From Opitutia bacterium (GTDB lineage Bacteria; Verrucomicrobiota; Verrucomicrobiia; Opitutales; Opitutaceae): 64,000 nucleotides of DNA. How positions within the stretch are numbered: the first letter of the stretch is position 1; every line of letters begins with the position of its first letter. A model generated the notes under the pieces. It saw only the letters and a list, made by a program, of their open reading frames with translations. It made no database searches and was not told where the DNA came from. The position numbers and the translations under genes were made by a program. The stretch spans positions 175,577-239,576 of the forward strand of contig JACPPI010000007.1 of the NCBI GenBank assembly GCA_016190985.1, read 5' to 3'. Of this stretch, positions 7,853-18,438 are shown one piece after another.

Positions 7853-9634
7853 CTAATGCTTCGCGGCGACCACCGGTCGCGCTTGGGTGGCCGCGATCCA
7901 GCCGTCGATCACGGTCTCCAGCACGGCGAGCGGGAGGTTGCCGCTTTGCAGGAAGACGTTGTGGAATTCCTTGATGGAGAATTTCGCGCCGAGGGCCTGC
8001 TGCGCCCTGGCGCGGAGGGCGAGAATCTTCAGCTGGCCGACCTTGTAGGCGCAGGCCTGCCCGGCAAAGACGACATAACGCTCCGCCTCGGAGGCCGGGA
8101 TGCCGTAGTCGATGACCTGCTGGCGGGTCCATTTCTTGTTGTGCAACCCGGTATCAACGACGAGGCGGCGGGCGCGGAAGAGTTCGGCATCAAGCTGACC
8201 GAGCAGGCCGACGGGATCGCCTTCATACCAGTTATTCTCGGTGGCCAGCTGCTCGGCGTAGAGCGCCCAGCCCTCGGCGTAGGCGGAACCGCCGCCGAAG
8301 ATGCCGTCGCGTCGGTAGCGGGGCAGGCTGGCGGTCTCGCGTTGCAGCGCGATCTGGAAGTGGTGGCCGGGGATGGCCTCATGATAAACCAGGGTCCGCA
8401 TGCTGACGATTTTGAAAGTCGGGCCGGGCAGCGGCGCCCAAAAAATGCCGGGGCGGGACCCGTCCTTGGCCGGCCCGGTGTAGTGGGCGGCAGCGGTCTT
8501 CTCCGTGAACGGCGGCTCGCGTTTCACGACACAGGGGGCCTTGGGGCGGAGGTCGAACACGGCTTCGGAGCGTTTCAGGGCGTCGGCCAGGAGATCCTCA
8601 TAACGCTTGATCAAACCGGCGCGCGGCTCGGGTTCGGCCGCAGGCTGGAGGCTGAGGTTGAGTTTCTCCATGCGGGCATTGATCGACCCCTCGGCGTAAC
8701 CCAGCTGCTTGAGCAGACCGTCCATCTGCGCCTCGATGCGGGTGACCTCGGTGAGGCCGAGCGCGTGGACCTCGTCGGGCGTCATATTCGTGGTGGTGAA
8801 GCGGCGGAGAGAATTGGCATAGGCTTTGTCCCCGCCCGGCAGGCGCCAGAGGCCGGCATCGCTGGTCGTGTGGGGCAGTTGGTCCTGCAGCAGGGCCTGG
8901 GCGCGCCGGAAGGCCGGGATGATCTGCCCGGCCACGGTTTTTTCCGCGGCGGCGACAAAAGCGACGCGTGCCTCCGCGGTCACTTCCTGCAGCTTGCCGG
9001 CGCGCTCGTCGAGCGAGGCGACGAGGACATTCTTGGCCGGGGGGTCGGCGAGAAAGCGTTCGAACTGCCCGAGGGCGGACTTGGTGATGAAGTCCGGCAT
9101 GAGGAAGCCGCGGGTGGCGGCGTCCTTGGCCTGCGCGATGCCTTCGTCCATCTGGGGGGCGACGAGCTCGAGCCGCGCGAGGTAGTTTTCGATGTCGCGC
9201 TGGTGGCGAATCGGGTGCGTCTGGCTGAGGAAATTGACGAGGCTCACCTGCAGGCCGCCGAACTGGCTGAAGATAAAATTAAAATCCGCGAACGGCTCGG
9301 AATCCACGCTGCCCTGGAGCGACCATTCGATGACGGCCGCCGAGATGCGCTGCTCGGGGTCGAGCCGGGCGCGGTCGAACCGCGCGATTTCGGCGAGGGC
9401 GGCTTTGGCTTTTGCGACCCGCGCCGCGCGGTAAGCCTTGGTGATGGGCGTGAGCTGGCGGTCGAGGGCATCCTGTTCGGGGCCGCTGAAAAACTGGGTG
9501 GCGGTGGCAGCAGTCGGGTTGGTCCGCATGATCTCGGCGGTGAGGGCGTCGGCCCAGGCGTCGAAATTTTTGTCGGCGGCCAGCGCAGGGACGGCCGTGG
9601 CGGCAAGGAGGGCGAACAGGCGGAGTAGCTTCAT
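7853..9634 (-). CDS. Secreted DUF885-family peptidase-like protein
   Basis: 593 residues with a clear signal peptide (MKLLRLFALLAATAVPALA). The DUF885 hallmark YHEAIPGHHF is present: His418-Glu419 and His424/His425 form the HExxxGHH zinc-type motif. The C-terminus has VGQLKILALRARA, also typical of the family. Members are exported proteins related to zinc metallopeptidases, generally thought to act on peptides; the substrate here is unknown. The ATG at 9634 is preferred over an in-frame start at 9652 because it begins the signal peptide. The gene converges with lysR and stands alone, with no co-directional close neighbour. Confidence 0.88.
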   Translation of the reverse strand: MKLLRLFALLAATAVPALAADKNFDAWADALTAEIMRTNPTAATATQFFSGPEQDALDRQLTPITKAYRAARVAKAKAALAEIARFDRARLDPEQRISAAVIEWSLQGSVDSEPFADFNFIFSQFGGLQVSLVNFLSQTHPIRHQRDIENYLARLELVAPQMDEGIAQAKDAATRGFLMPDFITKSALGQFERFLADPPAKNVLVASLDERAGKLQEVTAEARVAFVAAAEKTVAGQIIPAFRRAQALLQDQLPHTTSDAGLWRLPGGDKAYANSLRRFTTTNMTPDEVHALGLTEVTRIEAQMDGLLKQLGYAEGSINARMEKLNLSLQPAAEPEPRAGLIKRYEDLLADALKRSEAVFDLRPKAPCVVKREPPFTEKTAAAHYTGPAKDGSRPGIFWAPLPGPTFKIVSMRTLVYHEAIPGHHFQIALQRETASLPRYRRDGIFGGGSAYAEGWALYAEQLATENNWYEGDPVGLLGQLDAELFRARRLVVDTGLHNKKWTRQQVIDYGIPASEAERYVVFAGQACAYKVGQLKILALRARAQQALGAKFSIKEFHNVFLQSGNLPLAVLETVIDGWIAATQARPVVAAKH

Positions 9635-9725
9635 GGAGGAGACTGCCCACAAAACACTTTCATCGCCGAAGAGCTAGCCGAGAAAGTCCGGTCGGTGGAA
9701 AATAACATCTGGCGGTGACAGCCGG

Positions 9726-9790
9726 GGGAGGGGCCTTGGGCCCCGACTTCTTCTGGCGGCACAGGACAACCAGGGTCTGAGGCCCCTCCC
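9726..9790. repeat. Inverted repeat in intergenic region
   Basis: Arms GGGAGGGGCCT (9726-9736) and AGGCCCCTCCC (9780-9790) are exact complements separated by 43 bases. The structure lies between the divergent DUF885 and DUF5069 genes, so it is not a simple terminator. Its role is unknown. Confidence 0.6.
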
Positions 9791-9844
9791 CTCAAGCCTG
9801 TCCTCCGGTCTTGCCTCGGTTTACTCCTGTGCAAAGCTGGTTCC

Positions 9845-10294
9845 ATGCCCGCCGTGGAAGGTCTGCGTTCCCCCTACGATAAAAGCGCCGGCGGTCTGCG
9901 CCACCTCGGCCGCATGTTCGACAAGATGCGCCTGAAGCAGGCCGGCAAGCTGCCGCCGGACTTCGAGCGCAACTACGGCCTCTCCTTCGGCCTCGACGGC
10001 ATCCTCTGCGGCTTTCTGGGCGTGAAGTTCGAGGACATCGAGGCGCGGGTGCAGGCGGGCGGCGCCGACGCGGAGATCGTGGAGTGGGTTTTTTCGCACG
10101 GGCTGCGACCCAGCAAGACGCAGGCCGTGGTCTGGAACGAATACATCCGCAAGCTGGGCTGGAACGACCGTGGATCCGCGGTGCTCGCCAAGGCCAAGGC
10201 CGAGGGCGGCTACGCCGACCGGCACGACGTGGTGACGATCCTCGACGGCATCGAGGTCAGCGAAGGGCGCGAGCCGCCGGCTCAGCGGAGTTGA
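9845..10294 (+). CDS. DUF5069 domain-containing protein
   Basis: 149 residues, soluble, no signal peptide. The pattern LRSPYDKSAGGLRHLGRMFDKMRL followed by a GLSFGLDG..LCGFLG segment and VFSHGLRPSK matches the DUF5069 family, which is widespread in Verrucomicrobiota and Planctomycetota and has no assigned reaction. The ATG at 9845 is the only sensible start. The gene is monocistronic, followed by a palindromic repeat and a convergent gene block. I cannot give a function beyond the family name. Confidence 0.8.
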   Translation: MPAVEGLRSPYDKSAGGLRHLGRMFDKMRLKQAGKLPPDFERNYGLSFGLDGILCGFLGVKFEDIEARVQAGGADAEIVEWVFSHGLRPSKTQAVVWNEYIRKLGWNDRGSAVLAKAKAEGGYADRHDVVTILDGIEVSEGREPPAQRS

Positions 10295-10306
10295 TCAACC
10301 AGGAGA

Positions 10307-10365
10307 GTGGAGCGGCTTGACCTCATGACGCTCGATTCAGCGCGTTGGGGGCAACGCGCTCCACC
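10307..10365. repeat. Type A palindromic element, intergenic copy
   Basis: The outer arms GTGGAGCG and CGCTCCAC are inverted. An inner hairpin, AGCGCGTTGGGGGCAACGCGCT, forms the right half and a weaker stem the left half. It aligns along its whole length with the 63-bp copy inside putA. It lies between two convergent gene ends and could also end transcription. Confidence 0.8.
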
Positions 10366-10375
10366 CGCAAGGCGG

Positions 10376-10840
10376 TCACTTCTTCCGCGTGAAGACCGCC
10401 GGTTCGCCGTAGAGCGCGGGGTTGGCGAGGTTGGCGGAGATGAGTTTCTGGAGCGCGGCGCGGCCCTTGGTGCTTTCTGGGACGACTTTGGTGCTGACGG
10501 TGCGCACGGTGAGCTGCCGGCCGTCGGCCGAGAGCGTCGCGGTGAGATAGGTGTGGAGCCGGTCGTGGTTGAGCTCCTGCACGCTGAGGAAGGCGGTGCC
10601 GGCGAAATCGGAATGGAAGGCGGTGTAGAGGTCGTGGTCCATCGCCACGACATAGGTGCCCTCGTCGAGCTGGCGGACAACCAGGGTGCCCTTCCCGTCG
10701 TCTCCGCCGAGCCACACGCCGAGGAGGCGCGCGTCGACGTTGCGCGTCGGCCGGGCCGTGAGCGGCACGTCGTAGTTGCAGCCGACGAGAAGGAGGGCGG
10801 TGGCGACGAGGAGGCTGGCGAGGGAGAATTTCGGTTTCAT
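10376..10840 (-). CDS. Small putative lipoprotein
   Basis: 154 residues. The N-terminal MKPKFSLASLLVATALLLVGC has a lipobox with Cys21 as the acylation site. The mature part is soluble and includes a beta-rich lipocalin-like stretch (LLGVWLGGDDGKGTLVVRQL). I do not recognise a family. The ATG at 10840 overlaps the stop of the ParE-like toxin gene (ATGA), so the lipoprotein is translationally coupled to a toxin-antitoxin pair, an unusual position for an envelope protein. An in-frame upstream extension to 11002 merely shadows the toxin gene. Confidence 0.75.
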   Translation of the reverse strand: MKPKFSLASLLVATALLLVGCNYDVPLTARPTRNVDARLLGVWLGGDDGKGTLVVRQLDEGTYVVAMDHDLYTAFHSDFAGTAFLSVQELNHDRLHTYLTATLSADGRQLTVRTVSTKVVPESTKGRAALQKLISANLANPALYGEPAVFTRKK

Positions 10841-11148
10841 GTTGGTGGCGAGACTGTCCGGTCGCGCCAGTAGTAGGGCGCGCGTTTGGCGTGGGCCACG
10901 GCATTGATCCAGATGACGTCGGCCGTTTCGAGGCAGTAGAGCGCAAAGGGGAAGCGGGGCAGCACGACCTTGCGGTGGCCGGATGCCGGGTGGAGGGGCC
11001 ACGCCTCCGGGAATTCCTGAATCAACCTTGTCGCATGCTCCACCGCGGCCAGCAGTTCCAGCCCGAGCCCGCGTCTCAGCTGCTCGTAATACGCCATGGC
11101 GGCATCGAGTTCGCGTTCCGCCTCCCGATGGAGGAGATGCCGTTTCAC
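10837..11148 (-). CDS. parE: ParE/RelE-family toxin
   Basis: 103 residues with the RelE/ParE superfamily fold pattern: an N-terminal helix pair (HREAERELDAAMAYYEQLRRGLGLELLAAVE), a conserved basic strand (GHRKVVLPRFPFALYC) and a C-terminal strand (DVIWINAVAHAKRAPYYW). ParE-type toxins inhibit gyrase and RelE types cleave mRNA; the sequence alone does not settle which applies. Upstream is a small antitoxin gene overlapping by ATGA; downstream a lipoprotein gene overlaps likewise. The C-terminal HAKRAPYYW is typical of the ParE subgroup. Confidence 0.85.
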   Translation of the reverse strand: MKRHLLHREAERELDAAMAYYEQLRRGLGLELLAAVEHATRLIQEFPEAWPLHPASGHRKVVLPRFPFALYCLETADVIWINAVAHAKRAPYYWRDRTVSPPT

Positions 11149-11375
11149 GAGTGCCGCTTCCGCAACTCGGCGAACACTTCGCTGGCGGGGCGGCCTTGCG
11201 CCCGGCCCGAGCGGACTTCCTCCGCCCGGCGGATCAGCTCGGCATCCCAGGCCGGTGCGGCATCGGCCTCAGCCGGGCCATCCAGGGATTCCAGCAGATA
11301 GCTGGCCAGTTCGGCGCGGTCGGCGGCCGAAAGCGTGGTGAGCTGCGGCTTCAGTTTTTCAGCCAGGGCGGTCAT
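11145..11375 (-). CDS. Antitoxin of the addiction-module component family
   Basis: 76 residues, acidic and helical. The SAADRAELASYLLESLDG segment and the C-terminal RRAEEVRSG..RPASEVFAELRKR fit the putative addiction-module component family that pairs with ParE/RelE-type toxins. The order antitoxin then toxin, with a four-base overlap, is standard. The ATG at 11375 itself overlaps the stop of the truncated methyltransferase frame (ATGA). Autoregulation is expected, but no operator palindrome was found. Confidence 0.85.
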   Translation of the reverse strand: MTALAEKLKPQLTTLSAADRAELASYLLESLDGPAEADAAPAWDAELIRRAEEVRSGRAQGRPASEVFAELRKRHS

Positions 11376-11725
11376 GGGTGAAGGCTAGCCGGGAAGACCC
11401 GACGGTCAAGACGGAGGATGGACGCAAAACGGGGAGAGTTGTTTGCCCACGGATGGCACGGATATGCACGGAAGGGCGGGTCGGCGAAGATCAGATCGAA
11501 CACGCCTTTCGGATGCTTCGCTCGAAGGGTGTCCATGACCTCAAGGCAGTCGCCATGGTAGAGGTAGAGGCCGCAGGCGTCGTCACGGCAGGCGAGCTTG
11601 GACGGCTGGAGAACGTCCGGGCCTTCGGCGACGATGGCATCCTCGGGCCGAAATATGGCGTCGTAGTCGGGATAGATGGCCTGCGGCAGGCGCGAGGACT
11701 TCTTGCTGGCGGGCTTCTTCGGCAC
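11372..11725 (-). pseudogene. Truncated N-terminal fragment of a DNA methyltransferase
   Basis: The 117-codon frame begins like an adenine-type DNA methyltransferase: YLYHGDCLEVMDTL, then VFDLIFADPPF, the catalytic motif IV (DPPF/Y). Similarity ends right after that motif, near position 11478. The remaining residues look non-coding and coincide with a repeat-like sequence at about 11442-11475 (CCACGGATGGCACGG). The SAM-binding and target-recognition parts are missing, so the enzyme cannot be active. The remnant frame stops exactly at the antitoxin start, so it may still drive coupled translation. A restriction-modification or orphan methylase locus probably once lay here. Confidence 0.75.
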
Positions 11726-11852
11726 GCGTTGATCGGATCGATCCGGGGTTGGAAAGGATCAAGGATAATTAGCGATAGGCTGTAAGCGGTAAGCTGTAAG
11801 CCGGGAACCCGCCGTCGCCCTTTGGGCTATGGCGAGGCGCCTTTTATCCCAT
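11726..11852. other. Non-coding gap with short direct repeats
   Basis: No gene seen. GGCTGTAAGC (11778-11787) and AGCTGTAAGC (11792-11801) form a short direct repeat. This gap and the terminator beyond it lie between the end of the pyrophosphatase gene and the start of the methyltransferase remnant. Confidence 0.4.
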
Positions 11853-11886
11853 GAAAAGCGAAAGGCCGCGGGGTGAGCCGCGGCCT
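11853..11886 (-). terminator. Rho-independent terminator of the pyrophosphatase gene
   Basis: Read on the minus strand, AGGCCGCGG and CCGCGGCCT form a nine-pair stem with a six-base loop, followed by TTCGCTTTT. It starts 35 bases after the hppA stop. Confidence 0.75.
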
Positions 11887-11920
11887 CGGGGAAGTGGTCG
11901 GCGAAACGGCGCCCGGCGAA

Positions 11921-14362
<2,442 letters not shown>

Positions 14363-14504
14363 CGGAGGTTGGGAGTGTGTTGGGCGCGCAACTTGGCAAA
14401 CGCCCCGGGGCGAGGCCAGTAAAATCTCCTCACCCCAACGGCCTATTTTCCGAGGGGCGGAACCATTGACGCGGGCGGGGGTTTAGGCTTCGTTCGCCCC
14501 GGCC

Positions 14505-15185
14505 ATGCCGCTGCTGGAAATAACCCACCTGACGAAGACCTACGCCCGGCCCGGAGGTGGGGCGCACCGGGTGCTGGACGTGCGGGAGTTCGCCCTGGCG
14601 GCCGGCGCCCAGCTGGCGCTCCGGGGCGAGAGCGGCACGGGCAAGACCACCTTCCTCAACCTCATCGCCGGCATCCTCGCGCCGGACACGGGCGGCCTCG
14701 TGCTCGACGGCCGGGACCTGGCGCGGCTCGGCGAAGCCGGGCGCGACCGCCTGCGCGCCGAGACCATCGGCTACATTTTCCAGACCTTCAACCTGCTCCA
14801 GGGCCACACGGCCCTCGAAAACGTGGAGCTGGGCATGGCCTTCGGCCGCGGCGTGGACCGCGCGCACGCCGCCGCGCTCCTCCGGCGCGTGGGCCTGGGC
14901 GACAAGCTCGGGCATTTCCCGCGCCAGCTCTCGACCGGCCAGCAGCAGCGCGTGGCCGTGGCCCGGGCGCTGGCCAACCGGCCCCGGCTCGTGCTGGCCG
15001 ACGAGCCCACCGGCAACCTCGACCGCCGCCACGGGCGCGAGTCGCTCGAGCTGATCCGCGAGGTCTGCCGCGAGACCGGCGCGGCGCTGCTGCTCGTGAG
15101 CCACGACGAGCGCGTGCTCGCGGCCTTCGAGCACATGCAGGACTTCTCGGCGATGAACCGGGCGCTAGGCATGACTGCGTCATGA
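14505..15185 (+). CDS. ABC transporter ATP-binding protein (LolD/MacB type)
   Basis: 226 residues. Walker A is GESGTGKTT (41-49), the Q-loop FQTFNLLQ (92-99), the signature LSTGQQQRVAVARAL (142-156) and Walker B LVLADEPTGNLD (162-173). The size and the NL-rich signature block are those of the LolD/MacB/FtsE group, which power extraction or mechanotransmission rather than classic transport. The partner permease follows 100 bp downstream. An inverted repeat (15191-15272) fills the gap. The substrate is unknown; release of lipoproteins is possible but no LolA or LolB is nearby. Confidence 0.92.
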   Translation: MPLLEITHLTKTYARPGGGAHRVLDVREFALAAGAQLALRGESGTGKTTFLNLIAGILAPDTGGLVLDGRDLARLGEAGRDRLRAETIGYIFQTFNLLQGHTALENVELGMAFGRGVDRAHAAALLRRVGLGDKLGHFPRQLSTGQQQRVAVARALANRPRLVLADEPTGNLDRRHGRESLELIREVCRETGAALLLVSHDERVLAAFEHMQDFSAMNRALGMTAS

Positions 15186-15190
15186 AACCA

Positions 15191-15272
15191 CAAAGGCCAA
15201 ACCTCCGGTCGCCAAACACGGTTCTCGTTTTGGATTTGGCGGTTTCTTTGGGATTTGGCCCTTTGGCCTTTG
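15191..15272. repeat. Inverted repeat between ABC genes
   Basis: CAAAGGCCAAA (15191-15201) and TTTGGCCTTTG (15262-15272) are exact inverted copies. A further GCCAAA/TTTGGC pair lies inside. It separates the ATPase and permease genes and may tune expression of the second gene. Same general style as the palindromes at 36259 and 55447. Confidence 0.7.
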
Positions 15273-15285
15273 GAGTTTTCCCCCA

Positions 15286-16488
15286 GTGATTTTGAACCTC
15301 ATCTACCGCTCGCTGCGCCAGCACGCGCTCTCGACCGTCGTGACGGCCGCCAGCATCGCGCTCGCCGCCGGCCTGCTGCTGACCGTGTGGGTGGTGAAGA
15401 CCCAGTCGCAGTCCGTGTTCGCCGCCACCAACTCCGGCTTCGACGCCGTGCTCGGCGCGCGCGGCTCCAAGCTCCAGCTCGTGCTCAACGCCGTGTTCCA
15501 CCTCGAGGCCTCGCCCGGCAACATCGCGGCGGCGGACTTCGAGATGATCCGCCGCCACCCGGCGGTGAAGGCCGCCATCCCGCTGGCGCTGGGCGACACC
15601 GTGCAGGGCTGGCGCATCGCCGGCACGGTCGAGGCGCTGTTCAACAACATCGAGTATGCTCCGGGCCGGCGTTACGCCTTCGCGGCCGGCGGGCGGAATT
15701 TCAAGCTGGGCGAACACGAGGCGGTTGTCGGCAGCTACGCCGCGCAGCGGCTCGGCTGGCGCGTCGGCAGCACCTTCCATCCGCACCACGGGCTCTCCGC
15801 GGACGCGGGCCACGAGCACGACGAGACCTACACCGTGGTCGGCGTGCTCGCGCCGACGAACACCCCGGCGGACCGCATCATCTGGATTCCGCTCGAGGGC
15901 GTGCAGACGATGAGCGGCCACAATCCGCTGGCAAAAACCGAGCTCAGCGCCGTGCTCATCCAGCTCCGCGCGCCGGCGGCCGGCCTGATGCTGAACAACA
16001 TGCTCAACGCCGCGGGCGGCAAACTCACCTTCGCCTATCCGATCGGCAGCATCGTGGCCGAGCTGTTCAACAAGATCAGCTGGGTGGACCGGGTGCTGAC
16101 GCTCGTCGCGGGGCTCGTCGCGGTGGTCGCGGCCGGCTCGGTGCTGGTGAGCATCTACAACTCGATGAGCGCGCGGGCGCGCGACATTGCCATCCTGCGC
16201 GCCCTCGGGGCGCGGCGCCGCACGGTGTTCGGCGCCGTGGTCGGCGAGGCGGCGGTGATCGGCCTGCTCGGGGCGGCGGCGGGCTTCGCGGTGTTCGCGG
16301 GCCTGGCGGCGTTCGTGGCGTCGATCATCCGCGCGCAGACCGGCGTGGTGCTGGAGCCGTTGCAATGGAACCCGGTCTTCGGGTGGGGCCCGGCCGTGTT
16401 CACGGGCTTGGCGGTGCTTGGCGGCCTGGTGCCGGCCCTCAAGGCCTACCGCGTGCCCGTGGCCGAGACGATCGCGCCGGTCTCGTGA
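15286..16488 (+). CDS. ABC transporter permease (FtsX/MacB type)
   Basis: 400 residues beginning at GTG 15286 (read as Met). One membrane helix is at residues 15-35, a large periplasmic MacB-PCD-like domain follows, and three helices lie after residue 265 (including LTLVAGLVAVVAAGSVLVSIYNSMSARARDIAILRALGA). That last block is the FtsX coupling segment. With the upstream ATPase it forms a type VII ABC machine. A truncated second copy of this gene's last part is at 19622-19799, after the two-component genes. The short C-terminus YRVPVAETIAPVS is typical of the family. Confidence 0.9.
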   Translation: MILNLIYRSLRQHALSTVVTAASIALAAGLLLTVWVVKTQSQSVFAATNSGFDAVLGARGSKLQLVLNAVFHLEASPGNIAAADFEMIRRHPAVKAAIPLALGDTVQGWRIAGTVEALFNNIEYAPGRRYAFAAGGRNFKLGEHEAVVGSYAAQRLGWRVGSTFHPHHGLSADAGHEHDETYTVVGVLAPTNTPADRIIWIPLEGVQTMSGHNPLAKTELSAVLIQLRAPAAGLMLNNMLNAAGGKLTFAYPIGSIVAELFNKISWVDRVLTLVAGLVAVVAAGSVLVSIYNSMSARARDIAILRALGARRRTVFGAVVGEAAVIGLLGAAAGFAVFAGLAAFVASIIRAQTGVVLEPLQWNPVFGWGPAVFTGLAVLGGLVPALKAYRVPVAETIAPVS

Positions 16489-16695
16489 AGGATAAAACCC
16501 GCCACGGTCGGGCCGCCTTTCCACGCTGATGAGCGTGGGGGGATCCGAGCCTCTCCGTCGGCGAAGGGAGCGTGGCGCAGCCACCGGGAGCCGCTTCCGG
16601 TGGCCGGGCAGGGGGATTTTACGCTTACGCCGGCGCGGGTTGTGCCGATACAGGCATCTGAACCCTTGGTCGGAGTCGGCTGGGCGCGTTCCACC
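16489..16695. other. Intergenic leader of the kinase gene with hairpins
   Basis: No gene seen. The stretch contains a strong stem near 16577-16603 (CCACCGGGAGC with GCTTCCGGTGG). I compared it by eye with c-di-GMP and other known riboswitch cores and found no match. It may hold the promoter of the two-component operon. Confidence 0.3.
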
Positions 16696-18438
16696 ATGTC
16701 CGATATGCAAACTCTTTCTCCGCCGGCCGCATCCGCTCCGCCGGCCGCCGCTGCCGCCGCTCCGGCCGTTTGGTCGGGGGCGATTCCCGCCGCCTTTGCC
16801 CAGGGCGGCTCTTTCATCAAGGCGTTCGAGGAATCGCCCGCGCTCACCGCCCTTTTCAAAAAACCCGGCTTTGAGCTGATCTACATCAACGCGGTCGGCC
16901 GGCGCTGGCTGGACCCGGAGTCGGTCGGCACGTTCGGATCGCTCACCATGCAGGAGATTTTCGGGGTGAATTCGCTCAGCCTGCTCAAGAACCAGATTTT
17001 GCTGAAGACCTCCGTCTTTGGCAAATGGTCGGGCGCCTGCACCCTGCGGGATGCCTGGGGCAGCGAGCTGGCCGTCCAGGCCACGATCACCGAGCATGCC
17101 GGGGAAAAACAGGCCGCGGCCCGGTTCCTCTGCCTGCAGGCGACGCAGAAGGCGGGAGGACACGATACGGACGAGGCGGAGTCCGGCTTGTCCGACCATG
17201 AGCTGCTGCATGCCCTGCTCGAGTCGCTGCCCGACTCGATCTTTTTCAAGGATCTGCACAGCCGGTTTATCCGGGTGAACAAGGCCATGGCGCAAAAGAT
17301 CGGCGGGGTCGAGCCCGCCGCCCTCATCGGCCACACGGATTTCGACTACTTCACGGCCGAGCACGCCCAGCCGACGTATGAGAGCGAGCAGGAGATCATC
17401 CGCACCGGGCAGCCGGTCATCGAGCTGGAGGAGAAGGAAACCTGGCCCGACGGGCACGTGACCTGGGTGGCCACCACCAAGCTTCCCCTGCGGGACCGGA
17501 CCGGCTGCGTCATCGGGACGTATGGCATTTCCCGCGACATCACCGCGCGCAAGGAGGCGGAGGAGCAGAAGCAGAGCCTCCAGCTCCAGCTCCAGCTGGC
17601 GCAGAAACTCGAGTCCATCGGGCGCCTCGCCGCCGGCATCGCCCATGAGATCAACACGCCCTCCCAGTTCATCACCGACAACACGCATTTCCTCGTCAAC
17701 GCGTTCAAGCAGCTGCGGGAGGTGCTGGAGGCGCACCAGGCCCTGCGGGCCCGCGCCGGCGCGGAGGGCGTCTGCGCCGAGGAGGCCGCCCGGGCCCTCG
17801 CCGTGGAGAAAGCGGCGGAGGTGGACTACCTCGCCGCCGAAATCCCCCGCACGCTGGAGCAGACCCTGGAGGGGCTGGGCCGGGTGGCCCGGATCGTGCG
17901 GTCCCTGAAGGAGTTTTCCCACCCGAACAACACGCAGAGCACCGCCGCCGACCTGAACCGGGCCATCGAGAACGCCGTCACCGTCACCCGCCACGAGTGG
18001 AAATACGTGGCCGAGGTGATCCTGGAGCTCGACCCCGAGCTCCCGCCGGTGCCGTGCGTCGTCGATGAGTTCAACCAGGTCATGCTGAACCTGCTGGTCA
18101 ACGCCGCGCACGCCATCGGCAGCGCGCAGAAAGCCGCCGGCAGCTCCGAGCTGGGGCGCATCACGATCCGCACGCGCTTCGACGACCAGCGGGCGCTGAT
18201 CGACGTGCAGGACACCGGGATCGGCATCCCGCCCGGGATCCGGCACCGCGTCTTCGAGCCCTTCTTCACGACGAAGGAAATGGGCAAAGGCACCGGCCAG
18301 GGGCTCACGCTGGTCCACGCCGTCATCGTCCAGCACCACCAGGGCGAGGTTGATTTCACGACCGAGGTCGGCCGCGGCACCACCTTCCACCTGAAGCTCC
18401 CCCGCCACAAACCCCAGCCCCGGACCAGCCCGACATGA
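16696..18438 (+). CDS. PAS-domain sensor histidine kinase
   Basis: 580 residues, without membrane segments, so probably cytoplasmic. After a Pro/Ala-rich start there is a divergent sensor region, then a PAS domain (about 165-290, with FKDLHSRFIRVNKAMA and GISRDIT). A HisKA-type helix carries phospho-acceptor His317 in AAGIAHEINTP. The HATPase domain has an N-box (NQVMLNLLVNAAHA), DTGIGIP and GTGQGLTL. The ATG at 16696 is chosen over one at 16600, which lies in the hairpin leader. The stop overlaps the response regulator start as ATGA, so the two are coupled. Lack of a membrane segment suggests an internal signal. Confidence 0.9.
   Translation: MSDMQTLSPPAASAPPAAAAAAPAVWSGAIPAAFAQGGSFIKAFEESPALTALFKKPGFELIYINAVGRRWLDPESVGTFGSLTMQEIFGVNSLSLLKNQILLKTSVFGKWSGACTLRDAWGSELAVQATITEHAGEKQAAARFLCLQATQKAGGHDTDEAESGLSDHELLHALLESLPDSIFFKDLHSRFIRVNKAMAQKIGGVEPAALIGHTDFDYFTAEHAQPTYESEQEIIRTGQPVIELEEKETWPDGHVTWVATTKLPLRDRTGCVIGTYGISRDITARKEAEEQKQSLQLQLQLAQKLESIGRLAAGIAHEINTPSQFITDNTHFLVNAFKQLREVLEAHQALRARAGAEGVCAEEAARALAVEKAAEVDYLAAEIPRTLEQTLEGLGRVARIVRSLKEFSHPNNTQSTAADLNRAIENAVTVTRHEWKYVAEVILELDPELPPVPCVVDEFNQVMLNLLVNAAHAIGSAQKAAGSSELGRITIRTRFDDQRALIDVQDTGIGIPPGIRHRVFEPFFTTKEMGKGTGQGLTLVHAVIVQHHQGEVDFTTEVGRGTTFHLKLPRHKPQPRTSPT

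Noticed and set aside
11778..11801. Short direct repeats as a CRISPR array
   Set aside because: Only two ten-base units, five bases apart, with no spacers and no cas genes.
16489..16695. Possible riboswitch ahead of the PAS kinase
   Set aside because: Hairpins are present, but no known aptamer core could be matched by eye; a covariance-model search would decide.
14788..18408. A 1206-codon minus-strand frame over the ABC and kinase genes
   Set aside because: It crosses two clear genes and an intergenic region and has no domain pattern; a shadow.
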